The notes: generated by a model from the sequence alone, not told the origin. Positions 8,222-15,400 are shown, counted from the first letter of the stretch. The stretch is 26,043 nt of DNA from 1-14-0-10-45-29 sp964532715 (GCA_964532715.1 CAZHIX010000011.1:1-26043), one strand, 5' to 3'. A program made the numbers and translations.

Positions 8222-8650
8222 CTATTTCATTGCAGGTTTTAACTTCATTGCAAGTTTTTTATCATTTATAGCAAGAATTCTCATAGCCATAAACGCACCA
8301 TTTTTTGCATTATCTACTCCAACACATGCAACTGGAACTCCTGATGGCATCTGCATTGTAGATAACAACGCGTCAATTCCAGATATTTTAACGTCAAGTG
8401 GCACTCCTATTACTGGTTTAATTGTTTTTGATGCAACAACTCCTGGGAGTGCGGCTGATAATCCTGCCATAGCAATTATGACTTTTGCACTCGTTTTATT
8501 TACAATCTCATCTACAAGTTGCGGATTTCTATGTGCAGATGCAACTTCAATTTTATTTTTTATATCAAATTCTTCAAGTTTTTTTGCACACGTTTGAGCA
8601 TGTTGCATGTCCGATTGTGAACCAACTATTATCAACACATCTTCAATCAT
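8222..8650 (-). CDS. purE: 5-(carboxyamino)imidazole ribonucleotide mutase / AIR carboxylase PurE
   Basis: Purine biosynthesis step forming CAIR. The 142-residue protein has the phosphate-binding G-S-Q-S-D at residues 10-14, S-A-H-R with the active-site His40, then A-G-L-S-A-A-L-P-G-V-V-A and the C-terminal L-L-S-T-M-Q-M-P-S-G-V-P-V-A. It reads S-A-A-L-P-G where many bacterial class I enzymes have A-A-H-L-P-G, so whether the substrate is N5-CAIR or AIR plus CO2 is not decided here; no purK is in the window. The GGTGA ribosome binding site overlaps the purC stop codon, indicating translational coupling. Confidence 0.95.
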   Translation of the reverse strand: MIEDVLIIVGSQSDMQHAQTCAKKLEEFDIKNKIEVASAHRNPQLVDEIVNKTSAKVIIAMAGLSAALPGVVASKTIKPVIGVPLDVKISGIDALLSTMQMPSGVPVACVGVDNAKNGAFMAMRILAINDKKLAMKLKPAMK

Positions 8651-8654
8651 TCTC

Positions 8655-9542
8655 TCACCTCACAAATTTTCTCCCAGTAATTTTTTCATAAACTTCAATA
8701 TATTTATTTGTCGTATTATCTATAACTTCTTTTGGTAGTGCTGGTGCAGGTGGGCGTTTATTCCATCCAAGTGAACTTACATAATCACGTACATATTGTT
8801 TATCAAATGAGGGTGGGTTTTTACCAATCTCATATTTATCTTTTGGCCAGTATCTGGAAGAATCTGGAGTAAGAACCTCATCAATCAATATGATTTCATC
8901 ATTATACATTCCAAACTCAAATTTAGTGTCTGCAAGAATTATGTCTTTTGTTAGTGCATACTCTGATGCACGTTTGTATATCTGAATACTTTTTTGTTTT
9001 ATTAATTCAAAAGTATCTTTACCCACAATTTTTTTTGCCACTTCTTCACCAATATTTTCGTCATGTTCTCCAATCTGTGCTTTTGTTGATGGGGTAAATA
9101 TCGGTTCATCAAGTTTTTGTGCATTTTGTAAATTATTTGGCAATTTTATTCCACACACACTCTGATTTTTTTTGTATTCCTCCCAACCAGAACCAACCAA
9201 ATATCCTCGTACGACACATTCAAGCATTATTGGTTTTGCTCTAACGACTCTCATAGCTCTTCTTTGCAATTTCAACTCATCTGCAATCTCCAAAAGTTCA
9301 TCTGGCAAGTTAAGCGGTTTTACATGTGTCTTAATTATGCTCTCAATTTGTTCAAACCAAAATTTAGAAATTTCTGTGAGCACTAATCCTTTGTATGGTA
9401 TTCCTTGTCCAAATACTACATCAAACGCAGAAAGTCTATCTGTGGCAACCATCAGCAGATCATCTTCAATTTCATACGTATCTCTTACCTTTCCGCTTGA
9501 AAATTTTTTGAGTGGTAAATTAGTTTGTGTTATTGCATTCAT
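8655..9542 (-). CDS. purC: SAICAR synthetase PurC
   Basis: Ligates aspartate to CAIR using ATP, directly after PurE in the pathway. Signatures are the ATP-binding G-K-V-R-D-T-Y-E near residue 17 and L-T-P-D-S-S-R-Y-W-P in the C-terminal half. At 295 residues it is the longer form seen in yeast and some bacteria rather than the form of about 240. A GGTGA site lies 6 nt before ATG 9542. It is the first gene of a purC-purE operon. Confidence 0.95.
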   Translation of the reverse strand: MNAITQTNLPLKKFSSGKVRDTYEIEDDLLMVATDRLSAFDVVFGQGIPYKGLVLTEISKFWFEQIESIIKTHVKPLNLPDELLEIADELKLQRRAMRVVRAKPIMLECVVRGYLVGSGWEEYKKNQSVCGIKLPNNLQNAQKLDEPIFTPSTKAQIGEHDENIGEEVAKKIVGKDTFELIKQKSIQIYKRASEYALTKDIILADTKFEFGMYNDEIILIDEVLTPDSSRYWPKDKYEIGKNPPSFDKQYVRDYVSSLGWNKRPPAPALPKEVIDNTTNKYIEVYEKITGRKFVR

Positions 9543-9572
9543 TTTTTCACCTGATTCTTACCTTTTTTATCT

Positions 9573-10502
9573 TCATATTATACATATAAAAATTGCAAAC
9601 AATGCAAGTGCTAATATCCAAAGACTTAATTTTCTTATCTGTTCTATTTGGTTTTCACTAATTTTTTCAATCATTATTTTATAACAAAACGTGATATATG
9701 TAAGTGCGCATATAATCAACAAAGATACACTTAGTAAATTAAGTTGCATTTGCATGTCTGCTATAATTATCCAAAATATGCACAATGCAAAAACAAAAAA
9801 GAAAAACGCACCTATAATCATGGATTTTCTTTTTCCAATCAAAACCGGCAGAGTCTTTGAAATGCGAGCTTGAGTATCCCCCTGAACATCTTGAATTGTT
9901 TTTAAAATCTCACGCCCAAGCCCTGCGCATGTGGCTCCGATTGCAAGTGCCCAGAACAATGTAGGGATTTCAAATATCTCAAAACCAAGCGCAAGCGGTG
10001 CAAACAAAAATGATATGGCCATAGATAATGCGATGAATAAATTCCCTATAAATGCGACATCCTTGAGTTTGTAATTGTAAAAAAACGAAAATATTGCAAA
10101 AACAAGTGCGACTATGCCTGTGTTCGTATTAATAAAAAACCCAACTAAAATTCCCGTAATCAAACCTACAACCCCAAATAAAAGTGCATGTTGTGGGTGT
10201 ATTTCTTTTATCACCAATGGTCGTTTTTTATCGTTTTTTCTATCCGCTTCAATATCAAAATAGTCGTTTAATGCGAATGCTCCCAAATTTATTAATATTG
10301 GAACCATTAGCGCATAAACTATATGTTGTATATGAATACATTGGCTAATCTGTGCACTTTGTTCATATCCAATATCACAAATCGTAATCTGTTCTATTCT
10401 AATGGCAATAATCAATGCAACAAAAACTGCAAGTGAGGATAAAATTGCGTGTTCAAAACGTGTCAATCTAAGCCATGTTTTGATTTTTTTTACAAGACGC
10501 AT
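9573..10502 (-). CDS. UbiA prenyltransferase, probable digeranylgeranylglyceryl phosphate synthase
   Basis: Integral membrane prenyltransferase; in archaea this type attaches the second geranylgeranyl chain to the glycerol-1-phosphate lipid precursor. From ATG 10502 the protein has 309 residues and about eight or nine hydrophobic helices. The two Mg-diphosphate motifs are N-D-Y-F-D-I-E-A-D (residues 79-87) and D-V-Q-G-D (205-209), the latter preceded by G-R-E-I-L-K. The frame extends to a TTG at 10544, but that would place the TATA box inside the gene. With ATG 10502 the TTTAAA box is 24.5 nt upstream. Substrate assignment rests on family and archaeal context. Confidence 0.85.
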   Translation of the reverse strand: MRLVKKIKTWLRLTRFEHAILSSLAVFVALIIAIRIEQITICDIGYEQSAQISQCIHIQHIVYALMVPILINLGAFALNDYFDIEADRKNDKKRPLVIKEIHPQHALLFGVVGLITGILVGFFINTNTGIVALVFAIFSFFYNYKLKDVAFIGNLFIALSMAISFLFAPLALGFEIFEIPTLFWALAIGATCAGLGREILKTIQDVQGDTQARISKTLPVLIGKRKSMIIGAFFFFVFALCIFWIIIADMQMQLNLLSVSLLIICALTYITFCYKIMIEKISENQIEQIRKLSLWILALALFAIFICII

Positions 10503-10523
10503 AAAATCATGTATTTGTGAAGG

Positions 10524-10529
10524 TTTAAA
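10524..10529. promoter_or_regulatory. Shared palindromic TATA box for divergent genes
   Basis: The only TATA-like sequence in the 53 bases between the two start codons is TTTAAA, a perfect palindrome (context AAGGTTTAAATCTG). Its centre is 24.5 nt from the UbiA ATG (10502, minus) and 29.5 nt from the agmatinase ATG (10556, plus). Both are suitable distances for leaderless archaeal transcripts. Confidence 0.6.
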
Positions 10530-10555
10530 TCTGCTTTCATTCAAAATGTGATTCT

Positions 10556-11410
10556 ATGAATTCTAAAAATTCTTTTATGGGTATCTCATATCCATACGAA
10601 CAATCAAAAGTTGTTTTTTTATCTGCGCCTTACGAGGCGACATCTACCTACTTAAAAGGGCAGGCATCTGGTCCAAGTGCAATACTTGATGCGTCCGCTC
10701 AAGTAGAAACATACGATATAGACTTAGATTCTGATTTTATAGATAAGATTGCGCCTCATGTTTTATCGGAACTAAAGATACAAAAACTTGAACCGAAAAA
10801 AGCAATAGATGCGGTTGCATCTGCATGTTCTAAAGTTTTTGATGACAACAAGTTTCCACTCACGCTCGGTGGTGAGCATTCAATTTCACTTGGGCCTATA
10901 ATTTCTGCGAATTCTCACTTTGAAGATTTATGTGTGCTTCATTTAGATGCACATGCAGATATGCGTGACGAATTTCACGGCTCAAAATATAATCACGGGT
11001 GTGTAATTGCGCGCGCAAGAGAACTTGTACCCGTGGTTTCTGTTGGCGTAAGAAGCTACTGTTCAGACGAATCAAAAATAATTAAAAAAAACTACTCAGA
11101 TGTTGTTTTTGGTCCTCAACTTGACAGTAATATAATTGATAAAATAATATCAAAAATAAACGAAAAAAATGTTTATATCACCATAGACGTAGATGGTTTT
11201 GACCCTGCAATAATGCCTGCAACTGGGACTCCAGAGCCAGGCGGACTTTTGTGGTATGAAACTCTTGCACTTTTGAAAAAAGTCTCCAAAAAGAAAAATG
11301 TAGTTGGTGCAGATATTGTGGAACTCGCACCAAGAAAAGATGATGTAGTAAGTGATTTTGCATGTGCAAAACTTGCATATAAACTGTGTGGTTATTGTCT
11401 TCTGAAGTGA
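10556..11410 (+). CDS. speB: Agmatinase-type ureohydrolase
   Basis: Binuclear manganese hydrolase removing urea from agmatine or, in archaea, from aminopropylagmatine for polyamine synthesis. All metal-ligand motifs are present in 284 residues: G-G-E-H (His108), D-A-H-A-D (Asp131, His133, Asp135) and D-V-D-G-F-D-P (Asp211, Asp213), followed by P-A-T-G-T-P-E-P-G-G. The N-terminal P-Y-E-A-T-S-T-Y-L-K-G block is typical of archaeal agmatinases. Arginase or formiminoglutamase activity cannot be excluded from motifs alone. Divergent from UbiA and apparently sharing its TATA box. Confidence 0.9.
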   Translation: MNSKNSFMGISYPYEQSKVVFLSAPYEATSTYLKGQASGPSAILDASAQVETYDIDLDSDFIDKIAPHVLSELKIQKLEPKKAIDAVASACSKVFDDNKFPLTLGGEHSISLGPIISANSHFEDLCVLHLDAHADMRDEFHGSKYNHGCVIARARELVPVVSVGVRSYCSDESKIIKKNYSDVVFGPQLDSNIIDKIISKINEKNVYITIDVDGFDPAIMPATGTPEPGGLLWYETLALLKKVSKKKNVVGADIVELAPRKDDVVSDFACAKLAYKLCGYCLLK

Positions 11411-11440
11411 TATAAAACGTACATCAACCCACCAAAAACA

Positions 11441-11556
11441 TATAGGGTGTTGCATAATTAAACGCAAAATTTAGTCAATTTCAATTCGTGAATTTGTGCA
11501 AAAATTGTTGTTTTCCAAAAAAAGGGTGGCTCAGAGATAAAACGCAACACCCTATA
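11441..11556. mobile_element. MITE-like element, 116 bp
   Basis: Perfect 13-bp terminal inverted repeats, TATAGGGTGTTGC at 11441-11453 and GCAACACCCTATA at 11544-11556, enclose 90 AT-rich bases with no reading frame. TATA is itself palindromic, so the outermost four bases may be a duplicated target rather than part of the repeat; the core would then be GGGTGTTGC. The ends resemble those of small DDE-type insertion sequences, but no transposase is in the window, so it would move in trans if at all. It sits between the agmatinase stop and hicB. Confidence 0.75.
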
Positions 11557-11560
11557 AAAC
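11553..11560 (+). promoter_or_regulatory. Candidate hicB promoter formed by MITE end
   Basis: TATAAAAC starts in the right terminal repeat of the MITE-like element and would place transcription start about 20 nt before the hicB ATG at 11602. A second TATA-like AAAAATATA at 11576-11584 is an alternative at leaderless spacing. Confidence 0.35.
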
Positions 11561-11601
11561 ATATGCAATACTCATAAAAATATACTATGTGAAAAACCCT
11601 T

Positions 11602-11838
11602 ATGGCGTCTTCATCATCATTAGCATTCAAAGTGGTTTTACACCGAGATGCACATAGCGGGTATTGGGCAGAAGTTCCTCAACTTAAGGGATGTTATTCT
11701 CAGGGGAATACTCGCAAAGAAGCTCTGGAAAATATTCAGGAAGCAATAGAATTATACATTCATTCTGTTGGTGTGTATAAGCCTCGTACTATGAAGAAAA
11801 ATGAGGTTGAATTACATACGGTGCTCGTGGATGCCTAA
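11602..11838 (+). CDS. hicB: HicB-family antitoxin
   Basis: Short 78-residue HicB with the partial RNase H-like fold. Signs are the strand F-K-V-V-L-H-R-D, then S-G-Y-W-A-E-V-P-Q-L-K-G-C-Y-S-Q-G-N-T-R-K-E-A-L-E-N-I and a helix. It neutralises the HicA mRNA interferase and usually represses its own operon. There is no evident C-terminal ribbon-helix-helix or HTH domain, so DNA binding would need oligomerisation or is absent. Its 3' end overlaps hicA by 8 nt. Antitoxin-first order differs from the more frequent hicA-hicB order. Confidence 0.9.
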   Translation: MASSSSLAFKVVLHRDAHSGYWAEVPQLKGCYSQGNTRKEALENIQEAIELYIHSVGVYKPRTMKKNEVELHTVLVDA

Positions 11839-12049
11839 ATTACCTATAATTAGTGGAGACAAATTAGTGCGCATTCTGATTCAAAAGCGCGGATTTAGAT
11901 TTAAGTGTCAAAAGGGAAGTCATGTAATCCTAACTCATGATTCTTTGCATCCTATAACCATCCCCTTACACTCAGAAATTAAAGTGGGTCTTCTAAACGA
12001 CATACTAAAAACTGTAAATCTAACTAGACGAGAACTAATGTCAAAATAA
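11831..12049 (+). CDS. hicA: HicA-family mRNA interferase toxin
   Basis: A 72-residue double-stranded-RNA-binding-fold toxin that cleaves mRNA. It starts M-P-K-L-P-I-I-S-G-D-K-L and carries K-G-S-H-V-I-L-T-H, whose first histidine matches the catalytic His of HicA. The frame is open from 11801, but ATG 11831, overlapping the end of hicB, gives the family N-terminus. It appears intact, so the pair is probably a functional type II system. Confidence 0.9.
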   Translation: MPKLPIISGDKLVRILIQKRGFRFKCQKGSHVILTHDSLHPITIPLHSEIKVGLLNDILKTVNLTRRELMSK

Positions 12050-12113
12050 TCTTTACTCAATAGAATCTCAGTATCTTGCATATCAATTCATATGATGTCT
12101 TATTCGTCGCTGT

Positions 12114-12227
12114 TTTATCCTCAAATTGGGTTAAAGACCTTGCAACTCAATCGACGGCTAAAGCCGTCGGTGCACCAACGCCTGTGTACAAGCGTTGATT
12201 GTGTTGCGGATCCAATTTGGGGATAGA
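12114..12227 (+). ncRNA. Candidate structured RNA element B (branched fold)
   Basis: Non-coding segment between hicA and pyrE that folds by eye into one nested structure. An outer stem of about 15 bp pairs 12116-12130 with 12211-12225 (core CAAATTGG with CCAATTTG, two G-U pairs). Inside, GCAAC-T-CAAT (12142-12151) pairs with ATTG-T-GTTGC (12198-12207) with one T-T mismatch. That stem encloses two hairpins: CGACGGC/GCCGTCG, loop TAAA (12152-12169), and CAACGC/GCGTTG, loop of 10 (12176-12197). Whether it is transcribed, and from which strand, is unknown. It could equally be a DNA element. Confidence 0.5.
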
Positions 12228-12245
12228 CTGCTCAAATGAGGGATA

Positions 12246-12265
12246 CTCCACTACTTGCAGTGGGG
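12246..12265. repeat. Hairpin downstream of element B
   Basis: CTCCACT and AGTGGGG form a 7-bp stem (one G-T pair) with loop ACTTGC. It follows element B and precedes the pyrE promoter. The shape recalls subterminal palindromes of IS200/IS605-type elements, a tentative comparison only. Confidence 0.4.
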
Positions 12266-12301
12266 ACTCTTCGGCGGGCTTCATGTAGTCATGTGAAGTG
12301 T

Positions 12302-12309
12302 TTTATATT
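12302..12309 (+). promoter_or_regulatory. TATA box of pyrE
   Basis: TTTATATT centred about 23.5 nt upstream of ATG 12329, matching the leaderless spacing of other genes in the window and supporting the short pyrE start. Confidence 0.5.
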
Positions 12310-12328
12310 ATGCCTACATTTGCATCTC

Positions 12329-13066
12329 ATGGTAGATGAACTAATGACTGCCCAAAAGCTCTCAAAGTTTCTTATTGAACGAAAGTGTATCAAAATCGCA
12401 AAAAATCGCGATGAATTTTTTACTCTAAAATCTAAAAGAAAATCTCCTATCTTCATAAATATGGGTTCACTTATAGATGGTGAAGCTTTGGATGTATTGG
12501 CAAATGCATATGCGGATAAAATATATTCACTCATAAAATCCGGTTCGCTTGAACCATTTGATTTCATATTTGGACCTGCTTACAAAGCAATTTCACTTGG
12601 CGCGCTAACCTGTGCATCGCTTTATCGTCGCCACAAAATGCACTGTAAATTCTTATATGATAGAAAAGAGCAAAAACTCCATGGTGATGTAAATGCAGAT
12701 CAATTAATTGTAGGTGCCAATCAATTTGAGCAAAACTCAAAAATACTAATAATTGATGATGTAATTTCTTCCGGGCAATCAAAATTTGATACTGCTCAAA
12801 AATTGAAATTTTTAGGAGAGCATTCTATAGTTGGTGTGATGGTTGCAGTAGATCGTCAAGAACTCGGTGGAGATGAGCATCACGTCTCTGGTTGTGTGGC
12901 TTCTGAAATAAATGAAAAATTAGGTTGTTCTTTGTTCTCAATTGCGAATATGGGCGATATATATGTCGCTCTAAAACCAAATCTTTCAAATTTGCAATCT
13001 CAGTATCTGTGTGATTATTTCAAAAAATTCGGTGCACCTGACACTCATAGTTGGGCATATCGTTGA
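12329..13066 (+). CDS. pyrE: Orotate phosphoribosyltransferase
   Basis: Transfers phosphoribose from PRPP to orotate in UMP synthesis. The 245 residues hold D-F-I-F-G-P-A-Y-K-A-I-S-L-G-A (orotate/PRPP region) and the PRPP loop I-L-I-I-D-D-V-I-S-S-G-Q-S in the C-terminal half, with a basic F-L-Y-D-R-K-E-Q-K segment between them. The frame continues upstream to 12236 through the hairpin-rich spacer, but those 31 residues do not fit the family, and a TATA box favours ATG 12329. It is slightly longer than many PyrE proteins. pyrF follows 15 nt later. Confidence 0.93.
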   Translation: MVDELMTAQKLSKFLIERKCIKIAKNRDEFFTLKSKRKSPIFINMGSLIDGEALDVLANAYADKIYSLIKSGSLEPFDFIFGPAYKAISLGALTCASLYRRHKMHCKFLYDRKEQKLHGDVNADQLIVGANQFEQNSKILIIDDVISSGQSKFDTAQKLKFLGEHSIVGVMVAVDRQELGGDEHHVSGCVASEINEKLGCSLFSIANMGDIYVALKPNLSNLQSQYLCDYFKKFGAPDTHSWAYR

Positions 13067-13081
13067 TTTTTGGGTGGTCTG

Positions 13082-13915
13082 ATGAATTATATCGAACATC
13101 TAAAATCGCAATCAAAAAAACACAAAACAATTCTATGTTTTGGAATTGACCCCAATCTAGACAAATTTCCAAAATCTATTAAGGGCTCAAAAAAGAAAAA
13201 AATAATTGATTTTTACTGTTCAATAATTGATGGCGCTCCAAAATATTCGTTTTGTGCATTAAAGCCAAATTATGCATTTTTTGCTCAATATGGTCTTGAA
13301 GGAATTGAAGCTCTCTGTGAGCTAATCGGTATGTACAAGCGAAAATATACAATAATTCTTGACGTAAAACGTGGTGATATATCAAACACGGCCACTGCGT
13401 ATGCAAAAGAAGGTTATGAGTTTTTTGATGCGCACTCATTAACGCTCTCCCCACTAATGGGTAAGGATTCAATCTTCCCATTTTTGCAATATTTTGATAA
13501 TAAATCTAAAGGTGCATATCTTTTATGCAGAACCTCAAATCCAGGTGCAAATGACTTTTTAACTAAACAATTAGGTGCACAAACTCTGTATTCTAGTATA
13601 TTGCAAACTTGTATTGGATGGGATAAACGACTTGGTTTTGTAGTTGGGGCAACAGATTCACAAGATCTAAAAAAAATACTTAATCAAATTCCAAGCGATT
13701 TAAACACACCTCTGCTTATCCCTGGTGTTGGTTCACAAGGTGGGAATGCACAAGAAGTCATGTCTGAACTAAAATCTCATATTAATCTTCTTTATACTGC
13801 CAGAATAAATGCTTCTTCTTCAATTGCATATGCGTTCAAAATACGTGGCAACTCCGATTTTGTTAGCTGTGCTCACGATGCAATGGCCGACCTAAACGAG
13901 TTTTTACGATTATAA
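13082..13915 (+). CDS. pyrF: Orotidine 5'-phosphate decarboxylase, bacterial-type subfamily 2
   Basis: Final step of UMP synthesis. The catalytic D-V-K-R-G-D-I-S-N-T-A-T-A-Y-A motif (Asp94, Lys96, Asp99 from ATG 13082) and the phosphate-binding L-I-P-G-V-G-S-Q-G-G identify the longer subfamily 2 enzyme (277 residues), found mainly in bacteria such as actinobacteria and myxobacteria. Most archaea carry the shorter form of about 210-230 residues. A GGTGG site precedes ATG 13082; a TTG at 13070 is an unlikely start. It forms a pyrE-pyrF operon. Confidence 0.92.
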   Translation: MNYIEHLKSQSKKHKTILCFGIDPNLDKFPKSIKGSKKKKIIDFYCSIIDGAPKYSFCALKPNYAFFAQYGLEGIEALCELIGMYKRKYTIILDVKRGDISNTATAYAKEGYEFFDAHSLTLSPLMGKDSIFPFLQYFDNKSKGAYLLCRTSNPGANDFLTKQLGAQTLYSSILQTCIGWDKRLGFVVGATDSQDLKKILNQIPSDLNTPLLIPGVGSQGGNAQEVMSELKSHINLLYTARINASSSIAYAFKIRGNSDFVSCAHDAMADLNEFLRL

Positions 13916-14215
13916 TCTAATATTTTACATCGTGGATCTTTTATACGACGTCGCGTATCCGCTACTTCGATTATTCAATATTATTCAATATTATTCAATA
14001 TTATATTAATTATACTGTTCTATATTAATTATACTAAATTTCTACTATACCTTAAGTTACAATGCTTCTATTTTTATTGTGATTTTTCTCATTATTTCAA
14101 CCACAATTTCAATCATAGTCACCCTCATCAAACTCTCCTAGTTCACTTGATCTTTAATCTTAGTCTAAACTAGAGCAAACCAAACATATTTCAATCTCAT
14201 CTGTGTACGTTTTGT
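13916..14215. other. AT-rich intergenic spacer with short repeats
   Basis: 300 bases without a credible gene. Near the start ATACG and CGTAT flank ACGTCG. Next come three tandem TTATTCAATA decamers (13971-14000). Then two copies of TATATTAATTATACT (14002-14016 and 14021-14035) follow with a 19-bp period. The remainder up to 14215 is plain AT-rich sequence with an ACATATTT box about 30 nt before the next gene. Promoter, terminator or AT-rich unwinding functions are all possible. Confidence 0.5.
13971..14035. repeat. Tandem decamer and 15-bp direct repeats
   Basis: TTATTCAATA is present three times head to tail, directly followed by two TATATTAATTATACT copies separated by four bases. All copies are perfect. 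Confidence 0.85.
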
Positions 14216-15028
14216 ATGCGGTCTTCTGTACCAATATGTGATAAACGAGACTGGTTGGGGCTAAAACAACCAAAATCCGATTCTCACAAGGGTCAGAATG
14301 GAAGATTATTGATTTTTGCCGGTTCTTCTATATATCACGGTAGTCTCATTTTAGCGATAAAATCCGCTGTGCGGTTTTGTGATTTAGTTTATGTTTACAC
14401 TCACGAATCAAATGAAGCACTAATTTCTCCGCTAAAAGAGCAATCTGCAAACATCATAGTCCTAACTCCAAGAACAATTTCTCAGTTCTTCAATTCAATT
14501 GATGCATTTTTGGTAGGTCCTGGCTGGGAGCAAAACGAGCAGAATCGCCTGATACTCCAAAAAATTCTAAAAACAAAAAAACCCACTGTGATTGATGCAA
14601 CTGCTCTGCGTCTTTTGAATCTGTCAACTCTTCACAAAAACGTACTTCTTACTCCACACACAAATGAATTTGAGTCTCTTTTTTCGTTACCTGCAAACGA
14701 GCAAAATGCAAAACTAATGTCAAAAAAATACAAATGTACAATTTTACTCAAAGGTCCAACTGATATAATCTGCTCCCCTTCTCACATCAAATTAAACAAT
14801 ACTGGTAATGCAGGTATGACTAAAGGTGGAACTGGAGATGTGCTTGCCGGTCTATGTGCTTCTGTTCTATCATGTTCAAATAGTCCATACAAGTCTGCGT
14901 GTGCGGGGGCTTATCTAAATGGTTATAGTGCTCAGCTTCTTGAGAAAAGAATGGGGACTAATTTTTCTTCAGAAGACCTTGCAAATGAGCTGGCAGTTGC
15001 ATCAAATTCTCTCAAGGCAAAAAATTAG
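14216..15028 (+). CDS. nnrD: ADP/ATP-dependent NAD(P)H-hydrate dehydratase
   Basis: Repairs hydrated NAD(P)H. The ribokinase-like domain shows G-Q-N-G-R-L-L-I-F-A-G-S at the N-terminus, L-L-T-P-H-T-N-E-F in the middle, and the anion-hole motif N-T-G-N-A-G-M-T-K-G-G-T-G-D-V-L-A-G around residues 198-215. The 270 residues correspond to the C-terminal half of archaeal Nnr. The YjeF_N epimerase domain usually fused in front is missing here and is not elsewhere in the window, so it may be separate or absent. Confidence 0.93.
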   Translation: MRSSVPICDKRDWLGLKQPKSDSHKGQNGRLLIFAGSSIYHGSLILAIKSAVRFCDLVYVYTHESNEALISPLKEQSANIIVLTPRTISQFFNSIDAFLVGPGWEQNEQNRLILQKILKTKKPTVIDATALRLLNLSTLHKNVLLTPHTNEFESLFSLPANEQNAKLMSKKYKCTILLKGPTDIICSPSHIKLNNTGNAGMTKGGTGDVLAGLCASVLSCSNSPYKSACAGAYLNGYSAQLLEKRMGTNFSSEDLANELAVASNSLKAKN

Positions 15029-15098
15029 CAAATTTTTCAAATCAGGCTAACAATAGATTTAAAACTGTTATCTCCGTTTGAAAAACAGGTGATTCAAG

Positions 15099-15362
15099 AT
15101 GGCAGATGCACCTTTAGGTAAGGAATTTGTTTTCACAATGCCTAGTGGACAAGTAGTTGGTAGAGCAAAAAACGTAGAGGAGTTAATTCAGCTGATAAAA
15201 ACTGCTCCTCTGGACGCGGTGCTCTTTCATGCAAAAGGAAATCATTTTTCTCCGTGGCTTTTAATGCTTGGGAATAATTCAATTTCTCAAAAACTAAAAC
15301 AAATGGCGATAAATGACAAAACTGTGCGTGTGGCTCTTCTAAGAGCCCTACGCTCTTCCTAA
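15099..15362 (+). CDS. Small conserved archaeal protein, DUF5752-like
   Basis: 87 residues; not firmly recognised. The pattern (strand F-V-F-T-M-P-S-G-Q-V-V-G-R-A, helix N-V-E-E-L-I-Q-L-I-K, then L-F-H-A-K-G-N-H-F-S-P-W and a C-terminal helical half) resembles my memory of the archaeal DUF5752 family. A TTTAAAAC box about 38 nt upstream and GGTGA 6 nt before the ATG give a clear leadered start. Confidence 0.7.
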   Translation: MADAPLGKEFVFTMPSGQVVGRAKNVEELIQLIKTAPLDAVLFHAKGNHFSPWLLMLGNNSISQKLKQMAINDKTVRVALLRALRSS

Positions 15363-15400
15363 CTTATTCTTTTTTGAATTTTTAGTTTCATCTCTTTATT

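Noticed and set aside
8136..8597. Plus-strand 153-codon frame
   Set aside because: Antisense shadow of purE, which has clear motifs on the other strand.
12114..12265. Element B as SRP RNA, RNase P RNA, 5S rRNA or a known riboswitch
   Set aside because: None of the conserved core sequences of those RNAs that I know are present, and the branched fold does not match their layouts.
12236..12328. N-terminal extension of pyrE
   Set aside because: The 31 extra residues come from the hairpin-rich spacer, do not fit PyrE, and would bury the TATA box at 12302-12309.
13971..14035. CRISPR array
   Set aside because: Units are only 10-15 bp, directly tandem or with 4-bp spacing; there are no spacers and no cas genes in the window.
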